Source: Lentzea sp. (GTDB taxonomy: Bacteria; Actinomycetota; Actinomycetes; Mycobacteriales; Pseudonocardiaceae). From it: a stretch of DNA of 5,951 nt. This document shows, piece by piece, positions 1-5,822 of this stretch (position 1 is its first letter; each line of letters opens with the position of its first letter). The stretch is from positions 1-5,951 of the forward strand of contig JASLAV010000063.1 of assembly GCA_030146905.1 (NCBI GenBank). Reading direction: 5' to 3'. The notes below the pieces were generated by a model. That model saw nothing but the letters and a program-made list of their open reading frames with translations, was not told the DNA's origin and ran no database searches. The position numbers and the translations under genes are program-made.

Positions 1-290
1 CCTGGGCTGGGGATCATCGCCGTCACCATCACCAGGGCTGAGGCGTTGATCCGGTCCGCTGCCAGTGGGGCCACGAAGCCGCCGAACGAGTGGCCTACCA
101 CCACCACGTCCTCTGTGGACGGGAGGGCGTCCACCAGTGTCGACGCCCAGTCCGTCAGGTCCTTCGAGTCGTCTTCGATGGGGAGGTCCGGGGCGATGGT
201 GGTGTGGCCCTTGGCTTGCAGTGCTCTTGCCACCAGGTGCCACGACCAGCCCACGTCGCCGGCTCCGTGCGCGATCGCGAAGGTCGTCAT
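1..290 (-). CDS. Alpha/beta hydrolase, N-terminal part (3' end off window)
   Basis: This frame has no stop from the ATG at 288-290 to the left edge, giving 96 codons. The N-terminus has the oxyanion-type HG motif (AHGAG, residues 7-11), then W-S-W and a 'GH..IAPDLP' strand (28-37). The nucleophile elbow GHSFGG is at 66-71, with Ser68 the expected catalytic serine. This spacing matches the alpha/beta hydrolase fold, resembling the small esterase / methylesterase-like group that begins directly with the first strand. No signal peptide is visible, so it is probably cytosolic. The acid and histidine of the triad lie beyond the window. It starts 10 bases after the permease stop on the same strand, so it is probably co-transcribed as the fourth gene. 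Only a weak AGG sits upstream, overlapping the permease stop. The substrate is unknown. A-ending codons (AGA, CAA, GCA, ACA, GTA) are more frequent here than in the ATPase or GNAT genes. Fold assignment is firm; specific activity is not. Confidence 0.88.
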   Translation of the reverse strand, partial: MTTFAIAHGAGDVGWSWHLVARALQAKGHTTIAPDLPIEDDSKDLTDWASTLVDALPSTEDVVVVGHSFGGFVAPLAADRINASALVMVTAMIPSP

Positions 291-300
291 CGTGCGGAGC

Positions 301-2934
301 CTATTCGCGGCGCTCTATCGGGAGGCGGGAACGGGTGAAGAGGGCCGCGCCCAGCATCGCGACTGCAGGGATCACCAGCAGTGAGGTCAGGACCGTGGGC
401 CAGGGGATGGTCAGCGGGTTGGGCAGTGGCTGGGGCCAGGTGGTGGCGTAGCCGACGTTGAACGCCGCCAGCAGGGCCAGGGCCGAGCCGACGCCTGCCG
501 CTGTGCCGAGGATGCCGCCGGTGCCCGCGATCACTCCCGCTTGGCTCAGCGACAGGAGTTTGCGCAGGGTCGGGGTGGCGCCCACGGCTGCCAGGGTGGT
601 CAGGTCTCTGCGGCCGTCCGCTGCTGCCAGGCCTGTTGCCAGTGCCGCTGCCGCCAGGGTGATCAGGCCTGCCACCAGGCCCAGGATTCCTAGCGCTCGT
701 CGGGTGTCCGTTTCTGTCGGGCGGTCGACGTGCACCTCGTACTCGCCGCCCAGTGCCGCTGTCAGCGCGTCCTGTTCGGCTGTGGAGGGCATGCGGGTCG
801 TGGTGGCGTACATGGTGAAGCTCTCGACCTCGTAGCCCAGGGTCCTGGCGGTTTCCTCGGTCATCAGGGCCAGCGGGGCCGTTGTCCTCGGGACGGCGTG
901 TGCTGGGGTTCTTGTCGTCTTGGACTGCGTTCTGGTGGAGATCAGGATCTGGCCGTTGTCGACCATGCCGGCGTCGTTCACGACCACCTTGCCCTCGCGC
1001 ATGGCGGTTTCGGCCGGTGCCGCGTCGGACTGGGGGAGTTCGAAGAGCGTGGCCAGCGCGTCCGGGGTGGTGATCGCTACGAAGCCGTTCGTGGTGGTGA
1101 AGGCGCCGAAGTAGCGGTGGGCCCTGCCGACGTTGTCGCAGCGGTGGTCTTGCAGTGCTGCCTGTTGTTCGGCCTCGCTGGGTTCGCGTTTGAGGACGTC
1201 CAGGGCGTACGGGCACTCGCGGCCCGCCGGTGGGTGGACGGAGGCCATGCAGGGCCTGCCGTCGCACGCCAGGAGCTTGACCTCGTGGACCTCGGCGGTG
1301 GGCATGGTGTCGCGCAGTGCCGTGGTCACCGAGGGCGGGAGGGAGGACTTCGCTTCCTTCGTGAGGTTGTCCATCGCGTACACCGAGACGTCGCCCATGC
1401 TGCCCGCCAGCTGGCCGGCCTCCTGTTGTGCCTGGGAGGTCAGGATGACGCTCACGGCCACCGCGCCGATCACCGCCGCCATCACCGCCGAGATGGCGGG
1501 GGCCGCCGCGGTGCGGTTGCGGGAGGCGTCGCGCAGGGCGATCCGCAGTGCCACGGGGAGCCAGCGGCCCGCTCTGGCCAGCAGGCCCAGCAGGGCCGGG
1601 GTGCACAGCACCAGGCCCACCTCGGTCAGGATCAGGGCCGCGAGGATGCCGACGATCTCGATGTTGACCGCGCTGAGGATGCCGACCGCCACGCCGCCCG
1701 CGACGAGGGTCAGGCCCAGGACCAGCCAGCGGCGGCGGGAGCGGGTGATGCCGCGGCGGCCCGCCAGTGCCGTCACGACGTCCTGGCGGGAGGAGATCCA
1801 CGCCGGGACCACGGCCGCCAGCACGCCGGTGACGAGGGCCAGCAGCGCCAGCGCGGCCAGGGCTGCGGGGTAGAAGCGCTGTGCGCCGAAGCGTTCCTCC
1901 AGGGACCACTCGATGACCGGGCGTCCCGCGACGGCGGCGAGCGTGCCGAGTGCCACGCCTCCGACGGCCGCTAGCGCGCCGACGACCACGCCGTCGGCCA
2001 GGACGATGCGGCGCACGTGGGACGGGGCACCGCCCACCGCGGCGACCAGTGCCAGGTCGCGTTTGCGGCGGCGGGCGCCGACGGCGAGGGCGGAGCCCGC
2101 CAGCAGCGCCATCTCCAGCACGGCCAGACCCGCGATGAGGACCAGGACCTCGGCGCGCAGCTCGTCGGGCTCGCCCAGCTGGTCGTAGCGCTCGGCGGCG
2201 GACGGCGGGTCGCGCAGGACGGCCCTGGACAGCGCCACGACCCCTGACCTGTTGAGCTCCTTGACCTGCGCCCAGTCGAGGGGCTTGGTCGTGAGCCAGA
2301 TCCGGTCGGCGCCGGGGAACGCGCCGGGCAGCGCGACGATCGTGGTGTTCTCCAGGTCGCCGGGCTCCTCGACGACACCGACGACGGTGAAAGCGCGCCC
2401 GTCCTCCGTGGTGACGGTGCCGCCGAGCTGGGCACCCGTGCGCTGCACCGCCGTCCTGGACAGCGCGACCTCGGTGGTGCCGGTGGCCGCGCGGCCCTCC
2501 AGCACGGTGATCATGCCCTGGGTCAGCGGGTTGTTCAGGTCGACCATGCGGACGTTCGCGCGGCCGAGGCCCGCGGTGGTGCGGATGGTGACGCCGGCGT
2601 TCTGGACGGGGACCAGCTCGGCTCCCGGCAGGAGCTCCTCCAGGCCCTCCTCCGACGGCGCGCGCCCCTTCTCCTCACCGGTCGGGATGGCGAAGAGCTG
2701 GTCGGGGTGCTGGATGACGGGGCCGCCGTGGGGCCACCTGACCATCGCCTCGGTGGCGCCCATCAGGCGGGAGGCGTCCTCGTCCGGGGTGAGAGTGGTC
2801 GAGTCGTAGACCACCGCCGCGAACGACAGCGCGGCGACGGGAACGAGGATCATGGCGACGACCAGGGCCGAGCGGCCGCGGGAGCGGCGGGCCTCGCGCC
2901 AGGCGATGCGCAGTGCTGCGCGCCAGCCGTTCAC
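301..2934 (-). CDS. ABC transporter permease, FtsX/MacB type with two FtsX domains, 877 aa
   Basis: This is the membrane subunit of an ABC exporter. By eye there are ten transmembrane segments at residues ~22-42, 262-286, 309-335, 356-380, 402-422, 425-452, 478-500, 746-771, 797-825 and 846-867. The pattern is 1+3+2+1+3, usual for large duplicated FtsX permeases. Two extracytoplasmic domains (~43-260 and ~501-745) sit between them. Each FtsX domain carries the cytoplasmic loop that contacts the ATPase: 'LALVAAVGGAPSHVRR' (294-309) and 'LTTLAAVGATPTLRK' (778-792). The second outer domain has four cysteines (557, 562, 574, 599), perhaps two disulfides. The GTG start at 2934 overlaps the ATPase stop (GTGA) and gives a sensible amphipathic N-terminus ([19 protein letters not shown]). 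An open frame continues upstream to 3651, but there it only shadows the ATPase. No clear Shine-Dalgarno is seen, so translation is probably coupled. The substrate is unknown; drug, peptide or lipid export is typical of relatives. Confidence 0.93.
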   Translation of the reverse strand: MNGWRAALRIAWREARRSRGRSALVVAMILVPVAALSFAAVVYDSTTLTPDEDASRLMGATEAMVRWPHGGPVIQHPDQLFAIPTGEEKGRAPSEEGLEELLPGAELVPVQNAGVTIRTTAGLGRANVRMVDLNNPLTQGMITVLEGRAATGTTEVALSRTAVQRTGAQLGGTVTTEDGRAFTVVGVVEEPGDLENTTIVALPGAFPGADRIWLTTKPLDWAQVKELNRSGVVALSRAVLRDPPSAAERYDQLGEPDELRAEVLVLIAGLAVLEMALLAGSALAVGARRRKRDLALVAAVGGAPSHVRRIVLADGVVVGALAAVGGVALGTLAAVAGRPVIEWSLEERFGAQRFYPAALAALALLALVTGVLAAVVPAWISSRQDVVTALAGRRGITRSRRRWLVLGLTLVAGGVAVGILSAVNIEIVGILAALILTEVGLVLCTPALLGLLARAGRWLPVALRIALRDASRNRTAAAPAISAVMAAVIGAVAVSVILTSQAQQEAGQLAGSMGDVSVYAMDNLTKEAKSSLPPSVTTALRDTMPTAEVHEVKLLACDGRPCMASVHPPAGRECPYALDVLKREPSEAEQQAALQDHRCDNVGRAHRYFGAFTTTNGFVAITTPDALATLFELPQSDAAPAETAMREGKVVVNDAGMVDNGQILISTRTQSKTTRTPAHAVPRTTAPLALMTEETARTLGYEVESFTMYATTTRMPSTAEQDALTAALGGEYEVHVDRPTETDTRRALGILGLVAGLITLAAAALATGLAAADGRRDLTTLAAVGATPTLRKLLSLSQAGVIAGTGGILGTAAGVGSALALLAAFNVGYATTWPQPLPNPLTIPWPTVLTSLLVIPAVAMLGAALFTRSRLPIERRE

Positions 2935-3635
2935 GGCGTGCTCAGCAGTTCTTCTGGCCGGTCGCGCTGCGACACGTCGACCACGACGCCGTCGCGCAGG
3001 AAGACGACGCGGTCGGCCCAGGCGGCGTGACGGGCGTCGTGCGTGACGAGGACGGCGGCGGCTCCGGCGTCCACCTTGGACCTGAGGAGGCGCAGGACCG
3101 TCTCGCCGGTGCGGGAGTCGAGGGCGCCGGTGGGTTCGTCGGCGAGCACGAGGCGGCGCTCGCCGATCAGGGCGCGGGCGATCGCGACGCGTTGCTGCTG
3201 GCCGCCGGACATCTCGTCGGGGAACCGGTCGGCGTAGCCGTCGAGGTCCACTTCGGACAGCGCGTCCTCCGCCAGCCGGCGGGACCCGCGGACGCCGTCG
3301 AGGTCGAGGGGGAGCGCGACGTTCTCGGCGGCGGTGAGGCTCGCGATGAGGTTGAGGTCCTGGAAGACGTAGCCGATCCGCTTGCGGCGCCAGGCGGCGA
3401 GCTGCCTGCGGGACAACGACTGCAGGCTGGTGCCGTCGACCAGCACGGTGCCGCTGGTGGGGCTGTCGAGACCGCCGCAGAGGTTCAGCAGCGTCGACTT
3501 GCCGGAGCCCGACGGGCCCATCACCGCGACGAGCTCGCCGGGCTCGACGGCGAGCGACACCCCGTCGAGGGCGTTGACCGAGGTCTCGCCCGCGCCGTGG
3601 ACGCGGCGGACGTCGCGCAGTTCGAGGACGGTCAC
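2931..3635 (-). CDS. ABC transporter ATP-binding protein, MacB/LolD-like, 234 aa
   Basis: This is the cytoplasmic ATPase that powers the adjacent FtsX-type permease. All nucleotide-binding motifs are intact: Walker [10 protein letters not shown] (40-48), Q-loop Gln92 in '[10 protein letters not shown]', signature MSGGQQQR (142-149), Walker B '[13 protein letters not shown]' (161-173) with catalytic Glu167, and the H-loop His199 in 'VTHDARHA'. The '[12 protein letters not shown]' and 'DEPTGALDS' segments are characteristic of the MacB/LolD/FtsE group. Its length fits a stand-alone ATPase. The GTG at 3635 is chosen because it places the usual '[11 protein letters not shown]' start, has GAGG seven bases upstream (3643-3646), and overlaps the padR stop as GTGA. 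The frame stays open upstream to about 4445, but that part overlaps padR and has no ATPase homology. With two large FtsX domains fused in one permease, one permease chain with an ATPase dimer is the likely assembly (inference from family architecture). Confidence 0.96.
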   Translation of the reverse strand: MTVLELRDVRRVHGAGETSVNALDGVSLAVEPGELVAVMGPSGSGKSTLLNLCGGLDSPTSGTVLVDGTSLQSLSRRQLAAWRRKRIGYVFQDLNLIASLTAAENVALPLDLDGVRGSRRLAEDALSEVDLDGYADRFPDEMSGGQQQRVAIARALIGERRLVLADEPTGALDSRTGETVLRLLRSKVDAGAAAVLVTHDARHAAWADRVVFLRDGVVVDVSQRDRPEELLSTP

Positions 3636-4216
3636 CTCGGCACCTCGACATCGGTGATCTCGGTCGTCCGGGATTCGGTCGTCCGGGATTCGGTCGGCTG
3701 GGGCACGGCCCGGGGCTCGTAGCGGACGAGGCTCGCCTCGCAGTGGTCGAGCCAGCGCAGCTCCGCCTCCGCCTGGAAGATCATCGCGTCGAGCACGAGC
3801 GACCACGGCAGGTCGCCCGGCTGGGTCTTGAGCCTGGTGTACTCCTGCAGCGTGCGCATGGTGGACGTTCGCTGGGTCATCACGACCTTGGCGACGTCGA
3901 CGCCCGGCGTGGTGATCGCGAGGGCGAGCTTGATCGCCACCTCGTCGCGCGGGCGGTCGCCGCGCAGCACCGGCGTGGTGAACCACTTCTTCAGCTCGTC
4001 GCGGCCGTGCGCGGTGATCTCGTAGGGGCGCTGGCCCTCGCTCTCGGGCAGCGCGGAGACCAGGTCGTCGCGCTCCAGGCGCGACAACGTCGTGTAGACC
4101 TGCCCGATGTTCAACGGCCACGTGCCGCCGGTGGCGGAGTCGAACGCCGCCCGCAGCTGGTAGCCGTACATGGGCCCGCGCTCCAGCAGAGCGAGCAGAC
4201 CGTGTTTGACTGACAT
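3632..4216 (-). CDS. PadR-family transcriptional regulator, 194 aa
   Basis: The N-terminal winged helix (residues ~3-82) has family hallmarks: 'VKHGLLALLERGPMYGYQLR' spread over 3-22, the recognition region 'IGQVYTTLSRLERDDLV' (37-53) and the wing ending 'YEITAHGRDELKKW' (65-78). The C-terminal half (~90-168) is predicted helical ('DEVAIKLALAITT', 'SLVLDAMIFQAEAELRWLDHCEASL') and should form the dimerisation arm of the long PadR subfamily. A disordered Pro/Thr/Ser tail (170-194) contains a duplicated ESRTT unit encoded by a 15-bp tandem repeat. The ATG at 4216 starts the protein exactly where PadR proteins usually start and lies only a few bases after a good promoter -10. It heads the exporter operon, and its stop overlaps the ATPase GTG. 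PadR proteins of this context usually repress their own operon and release DNA on binding the exported drug or ligand. Here that is inferred from position and from the palindrome in the promoter. The ligand is unknown. Confidence 0.95.
   Translation of the reverse strand: MSVKHGLLALLERGPMYGYQLRAAFDSATGGTWPLNIGQVYTTLSRLERDDLVSALPESEGQRPYEITAHGRDELKKWFTTPVLRGDRPRDEVAIKLALAITTPGVDVAKVVMTQRTSTMRTLQEYTRLKTQPGDLPWSLVLDAMIFQAEAELRWLDHCEASLVRYEPRAVPQPTESRTTESRTTEITDVEVPR
3661..3696. repeat. 15-bp in-frame tandem repeat at the 3' end of padR (2.4 copies)
   Basis: The unit cggtcgtccgggatt occurs at 3661-3675 and 3676-3690, followed by a partial copy cggtcg. On the minus strand each unit encodes ESRTT in the PadR C-terminal tail. 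Because the unit is five codons, copy-number changes by slippage would keep the frame and the downstream GTGA coupling to the ATPase gene. Confidence 0.9.
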
Positions 4217-4236
4217 ACCTACCGAGTATGCATACT
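4206..4236 (+). promoter_or_regulatory. Possible divergent promoter toward the acetyltransferase gene
   Basis: On the plus strand TTGACT (4206-4211, five of six) lies inside the first codons of padR, and CATACT (4231-4236) is the other half of the palindrome. The 19-bp spacing is longer than ideal. If real, both directions would share the operator and PadR might also affect the GNAT gene, with a leader of about 170 bases. The evidence is weak. Confidence 0.25.
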
Positions 4237-4243
4237 GAGTATG
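4214..4243. promoter_or_regulatory. Probable PadR operator: 12-bp palindrome plus flanking CATAC/GTATG boxes
   Basis: AGTATGCATACT at 4225-4236 is a perfect dyad. Around it, CATAC occurs again at 4214-4218 and GTATG again at 4239-4243, so four pentamer boxes lie in 30 bases. GAGTATG is also directly repeated at 4224-4230 and 4237-4243. The array is AT-rich against very GC-rich surroundings, lies directly upstream of padR, and covers the -10 and half of the spacer. PadR dimers are known to bind short dyads that often combine ATG/CAT half sites. Autorepression by promoter occlusion is the inference. Confidence 0.7.
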
Positions 4244-4253
4244 TTCCTGGCAA
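4225..4253 (-). promoter_or_regulatory. Probable sigma-70-type promoter of the padR-ABC operon
   Basis: Reading the minus strand, TTGCCA (4253-4248, five of six to TTGACA) is followed after exactly 17 bases by CATACT (4230-4225, four of six to TATAAT). A start point 6-8 bases further falls at about 4219-4216, within three bases of the padR ATG. The mRNA would therefore be leaderless or nearly so. This fits the lack of a usefully spaced Shine-Dalgarno: only AGG(T) directly touches the ATG. Leaderless transcripts are common in actinobacteria. Prediction from sequence only. Confidence 0.6.
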
Positions 4254-4303
4254 ACGGTGACGCCGAAACCCGCGTGCGAGCAGGCCTCGCATCAGGAACC
4301 CTG

Positions 4304-4384
4304 GTGGTGCCGGAGACGTCCGGCGGTGAGCGGGTTGGGGGAAGAACGTGGTCGACGCCGCACGGGGTCGAGCTGGGGGATTGA
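4304..4384 (+). other. Possible 26-codon upstream ORF in the GNAT leader
   Basis: In the roughly 200-base gap between padR and the GNAT gene, a GTG at 4304 has AGGAA at 4294-4298, a five-base spacer away. It opens a frame reading MVPETSGGERVGGRT and on to a TGA at 4382-4384. No homology is recognised. Its first 12 bases (4304-4315) are repeated exactly at 4411-4422, around the chosen GNAT start but in another frame. It could be a short leader peptide, a relic of an earlier start region, or chance in GC-rich DNA. Apart from the promoter elements I see nothing else in this gap. Confidence 0.15.
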
Positions 4385-4413
4385 GCCTGCTGGGGGCCTC
4401 ACGAGGGCCCGTG

Positions 4414-4980
4414 GTGCCGGAGGAGCCCGGTCCGCGCGCGGACATCAGGGACTACGAGACGGCGGACGAGCCGTCGTGGCTGCGCTGCCGGGTGCTGGGG
4501 CTGCTGGACACGGCACATCACGACGACGTCCGGCAGACCAGGCACCGCGCCGACCTGGAACTGGTCGCTGCCGACGACAACGTGGTCATCGGGCTGCTGG
4601 ACGTGGCGGTGCCCGGCGTGGACGCCGTCATCGACACCGTGGCCGTGCACCCTTGCCATCGACGGCGCGGCCTCGCGTCCGCGTTGCTCGACGAGGCGGT
4701 GCGGAGGCTGGAACGGTGTGGCGTGCGCACGGTCGAGGCGTGGATCCGGGATGACGAACCGGCGTCGGCCTGGTTCGCGCGCCACGGTTTCCTGGAGGTG
4801 GAACGACACCTGCGCGTGCACGCGTCAGCCGCGGAGGCGGCCACCGTGCTGAGCGCGAAGTACGGGCTGGAACCGGTCGGCGCGGTGTTGCGCGTCGGGG
4901 TCGAACGCGAAGCCGAGATGCGCCAGCGGTTCGAGCGCGTCCACGTGTGCCGCCGGGTGGTCCGTCAGATCAGGCGGTGA
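4414..4980 (+). CDS. GNAT-family N-acetyltransferase, 188 aa
   Basis: GNAT enzymes transfer acetyl from acetyl-CoA to an amine. Motif A is clear: 'IDTVAVHPCHRRRGLASALLDEAV' (residues ~73-96), with the R-R-x-G-x-A pyrophosphate-binding loop at RRRGLA (83-88) and the following helix. Motif B is 'AWFARHGFLEVERH' (119-132). The N-terminus 'IRDYETADEPSWLRCRVLGLLDTA' resembles a GNAT group with a conserved W-x-R-C-R motif. The GTG at 4414 is preferred because GAGGG (4403-4407) lies six bases upstream and the domain begins shortly after it. Alternatives in the same frame are GTG 4411, TTG 4381 and GTG 4348 (behind GGGGGAAG), which add up to 22 low-complexity residues. The gene is divergent from the padR operon and convergent with glpD. 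Substrate is not predictable; small molecule, antibiotic and protein targets are all possible. Confidence 0.88.
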   Translation: MPEEPGPRADIRDYETADEPSWLRCRVLGLLDTAHHDDVRQTRHRADLELVAADDNVVIGLLDVAVPGVDAVIDTVAVHPCHRRRGLASALLDEAVRRLERCGVRTVEAWIRDDEPASAWFARHGFLEVERHLRVHASAAEAATVLSAKYGLEPVGAVLRVGVEREAEMRQRFERVHVCRRVVRQIRR

Positions 4981-4988
4981 TGCCAGGC

Positions 4989-5017
4989 CGTGGGCGGCCG
5001 GGGTCCGGCCGCCCACG
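4989..5017. terminator. Bidirectional hairpin terminator between GNAT and glpD
   Basis: A 13-bp perfect GC-rich stem (4989-5001 with 5005-5017) closes a three-base loop (5002-5004). The stem continues outward imperfectly, with CC/GG pairs and then TGAT (4978-4981) against ATCA (5024-5027), so both facing stop codons lie at the base of one roughly 50-bp structure. There is no T-tract on either side, as is common for actinobacterial terminators. Position between convergent genes supports termination for both. Confidence 0.8.
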
Positions 5018-5024
5018 ACCAGGA

Positions 5025-5819
5025 TCAGGAAGCCAGCAGCTCCGACACCCGCGACCGGACCTCCGGGGAGTCCAGGCCGCGGACCATCACGGTGGTGCGG
5101 CGGCGCAGCACGTCGTCCACCTCGGACGCCCACTCCGTGCGGCGGGCGTGCTCGACCTGCGCCCAGATGTCCGGGCCGTCGGGGTGCACGCGCTCCAGCA
5201 GCGCCGGGTTCTCCAGCCCGAGCGCGACGACCTCGTGCGACGTCGTGCCGTAGTGCGTGGCGAGGTGGCGCACCACGTCGTCGGGCAGCGCGTCGTAGGC
5301 GTGGCCCAGCACGGAACCCACGGTCTCGGGGGAGGCGGAGCCGGGCAGCGCGACGCCGTCCAGCGGGCCGTCGAACGTGCGGCCGAGCTCGGAGTTCACG
5401 CGGGCCAGCACGGTGGCGCCGATCTTGCGGAACGTCGTCCACTTGCCGCCGGCCACGCTGATCATGCCGCCGGAGCCCGCGGTGATCACCGTCTCGCGCT
5501 TGGCGTGCGAGGTGTCGCCGGGGCCGCCTGGCAGCACCCTCAGGCCGGCGAACGTGTACGCGATGCGGGAACGGTCCAGGCCGGACACCGCCGTGCCCGC
5601 CTCGCACAGGATCTGGTCGACGTCCGCGTCGGTGCACGCGACCGCGGCCGGGTCGCCCTCGTAGGCCTCGTCGGTGGTGCCGAGCAGGAGGTGGCCCTCC
5701 CAAGGGATCGCGAACGACACGCGCACGTCGTCGACGGGGATCGTCAGCGCGGCCTTCCACTCCGACGACGTCCGCAGCACCAGGTGCGAACCCTTCGACA
5801 GGCGGATCGACGGTGCCGC
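5025..5819 (-). pseudogene. glpD: Glycerol-3-phosphate dehydrogenase, C-terminal half (5' part cut off by a rearrangement)
   Basis: Intact GlpD is an FAD enzyme that oxidises sn-glycerol-3-phosphate to dihydroxyacetone phosphate, usually at the membrane and feeding the quinone pool. Reading down from 5819, the fragment shows GlpD landmarks in order: 'IRLSKGSHLVL' (5807-5775), 'FAIPWEGHLLLGTTD' (residues 23-37 counted from the GTG at 5780), 'YTFAGLRVLPG' (75-85), 'AKRETVI' (93-99) and the FAD/substrate-region 'SVAGGKWTTFRKIG' (108-121). A helical C-terminal domain follows, ending 'DDVLRRRTTVMVRG...' (222 onward). The N-terminal FAD-binding domain with GxGxxG is absent. Homology stops at about 5811-5819, and the frame meets TAG at 5826-5828. 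The GTG at 5780 is only the first available start inside the conserved domain, not a credible one. As written it cannot make an active enzyme. If the junction at about 5820 is an assembly artefact, this is simply the 3' half of a normal glpD. Relative to long GlpD forms the C-terminus is rather short. Confidence 0.88.
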
Positions 5820-5822
5820 GAT
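5811..5822. other. glpD: Breakpoint between oppositely oriented glpD segments
   Basis: Leftward of this point the minus strand encodes GlpD C-terminal sequence (A-P-S-I-R-L-S-K-G). From 5821 rightward the plus strand encodes an earlier GlpD segment. The bases 5812-5820 (ggtgccgcg) could belong to either side: plus reads G-A-A before M-Y-Y-D, and minus reads A-A-P before S-I-R. The exact join is thus ambiguous by up to about nine bases, which would be compatible with short inverted homology. No transposon end or target duplication is visible. Confidence 0.75.

Noticed and set aside
730..1974. A 414-codon plus-strand open frame opposite the permease.
   Set aside because: It is rich in Gly, Arg, His and Gln, as expected of the complement of a GC-rich gene. 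It shows no domain, and the minus-strand permease explains the region.
301..3651. A single 1116-residue open frame on the minus strand covering the permease and most of the ATPase region.
   Set aside because: Its first 239 codons are an Arg/Pro-rich shadow of the ATPase, which is intact in another frame. The permease proper starts at the GTGA overlap at 2934, so this is not an ATPase-permease fusion.
2913..3722. A 269-codon plus-strand open frame opposite the ATPase.
   Set aside because: It mirrors the ATPase gene, and its composition (V-D, A-G, E-V runs) is typical of an antisense shadow. No domain is recognised.
2931..4445. The ATPase frame extended upstream to about 4445.
   Set aside because: The extension overlaps a convincing padR in another frame and has no recognisable domain. 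GTG 3635 has a good ribosome-binding site and the right N-terminus.
4257..4754. A 165-codon plus-strand frame starting in the padR-GNAT gap.
   Set aside because: It turns into Arg/Gly/Ala-rich low-complexity sequence where it overlaps the GNAT gene in another frame, and its ATG at 4257 lacks a convincing ribosome-binding site.
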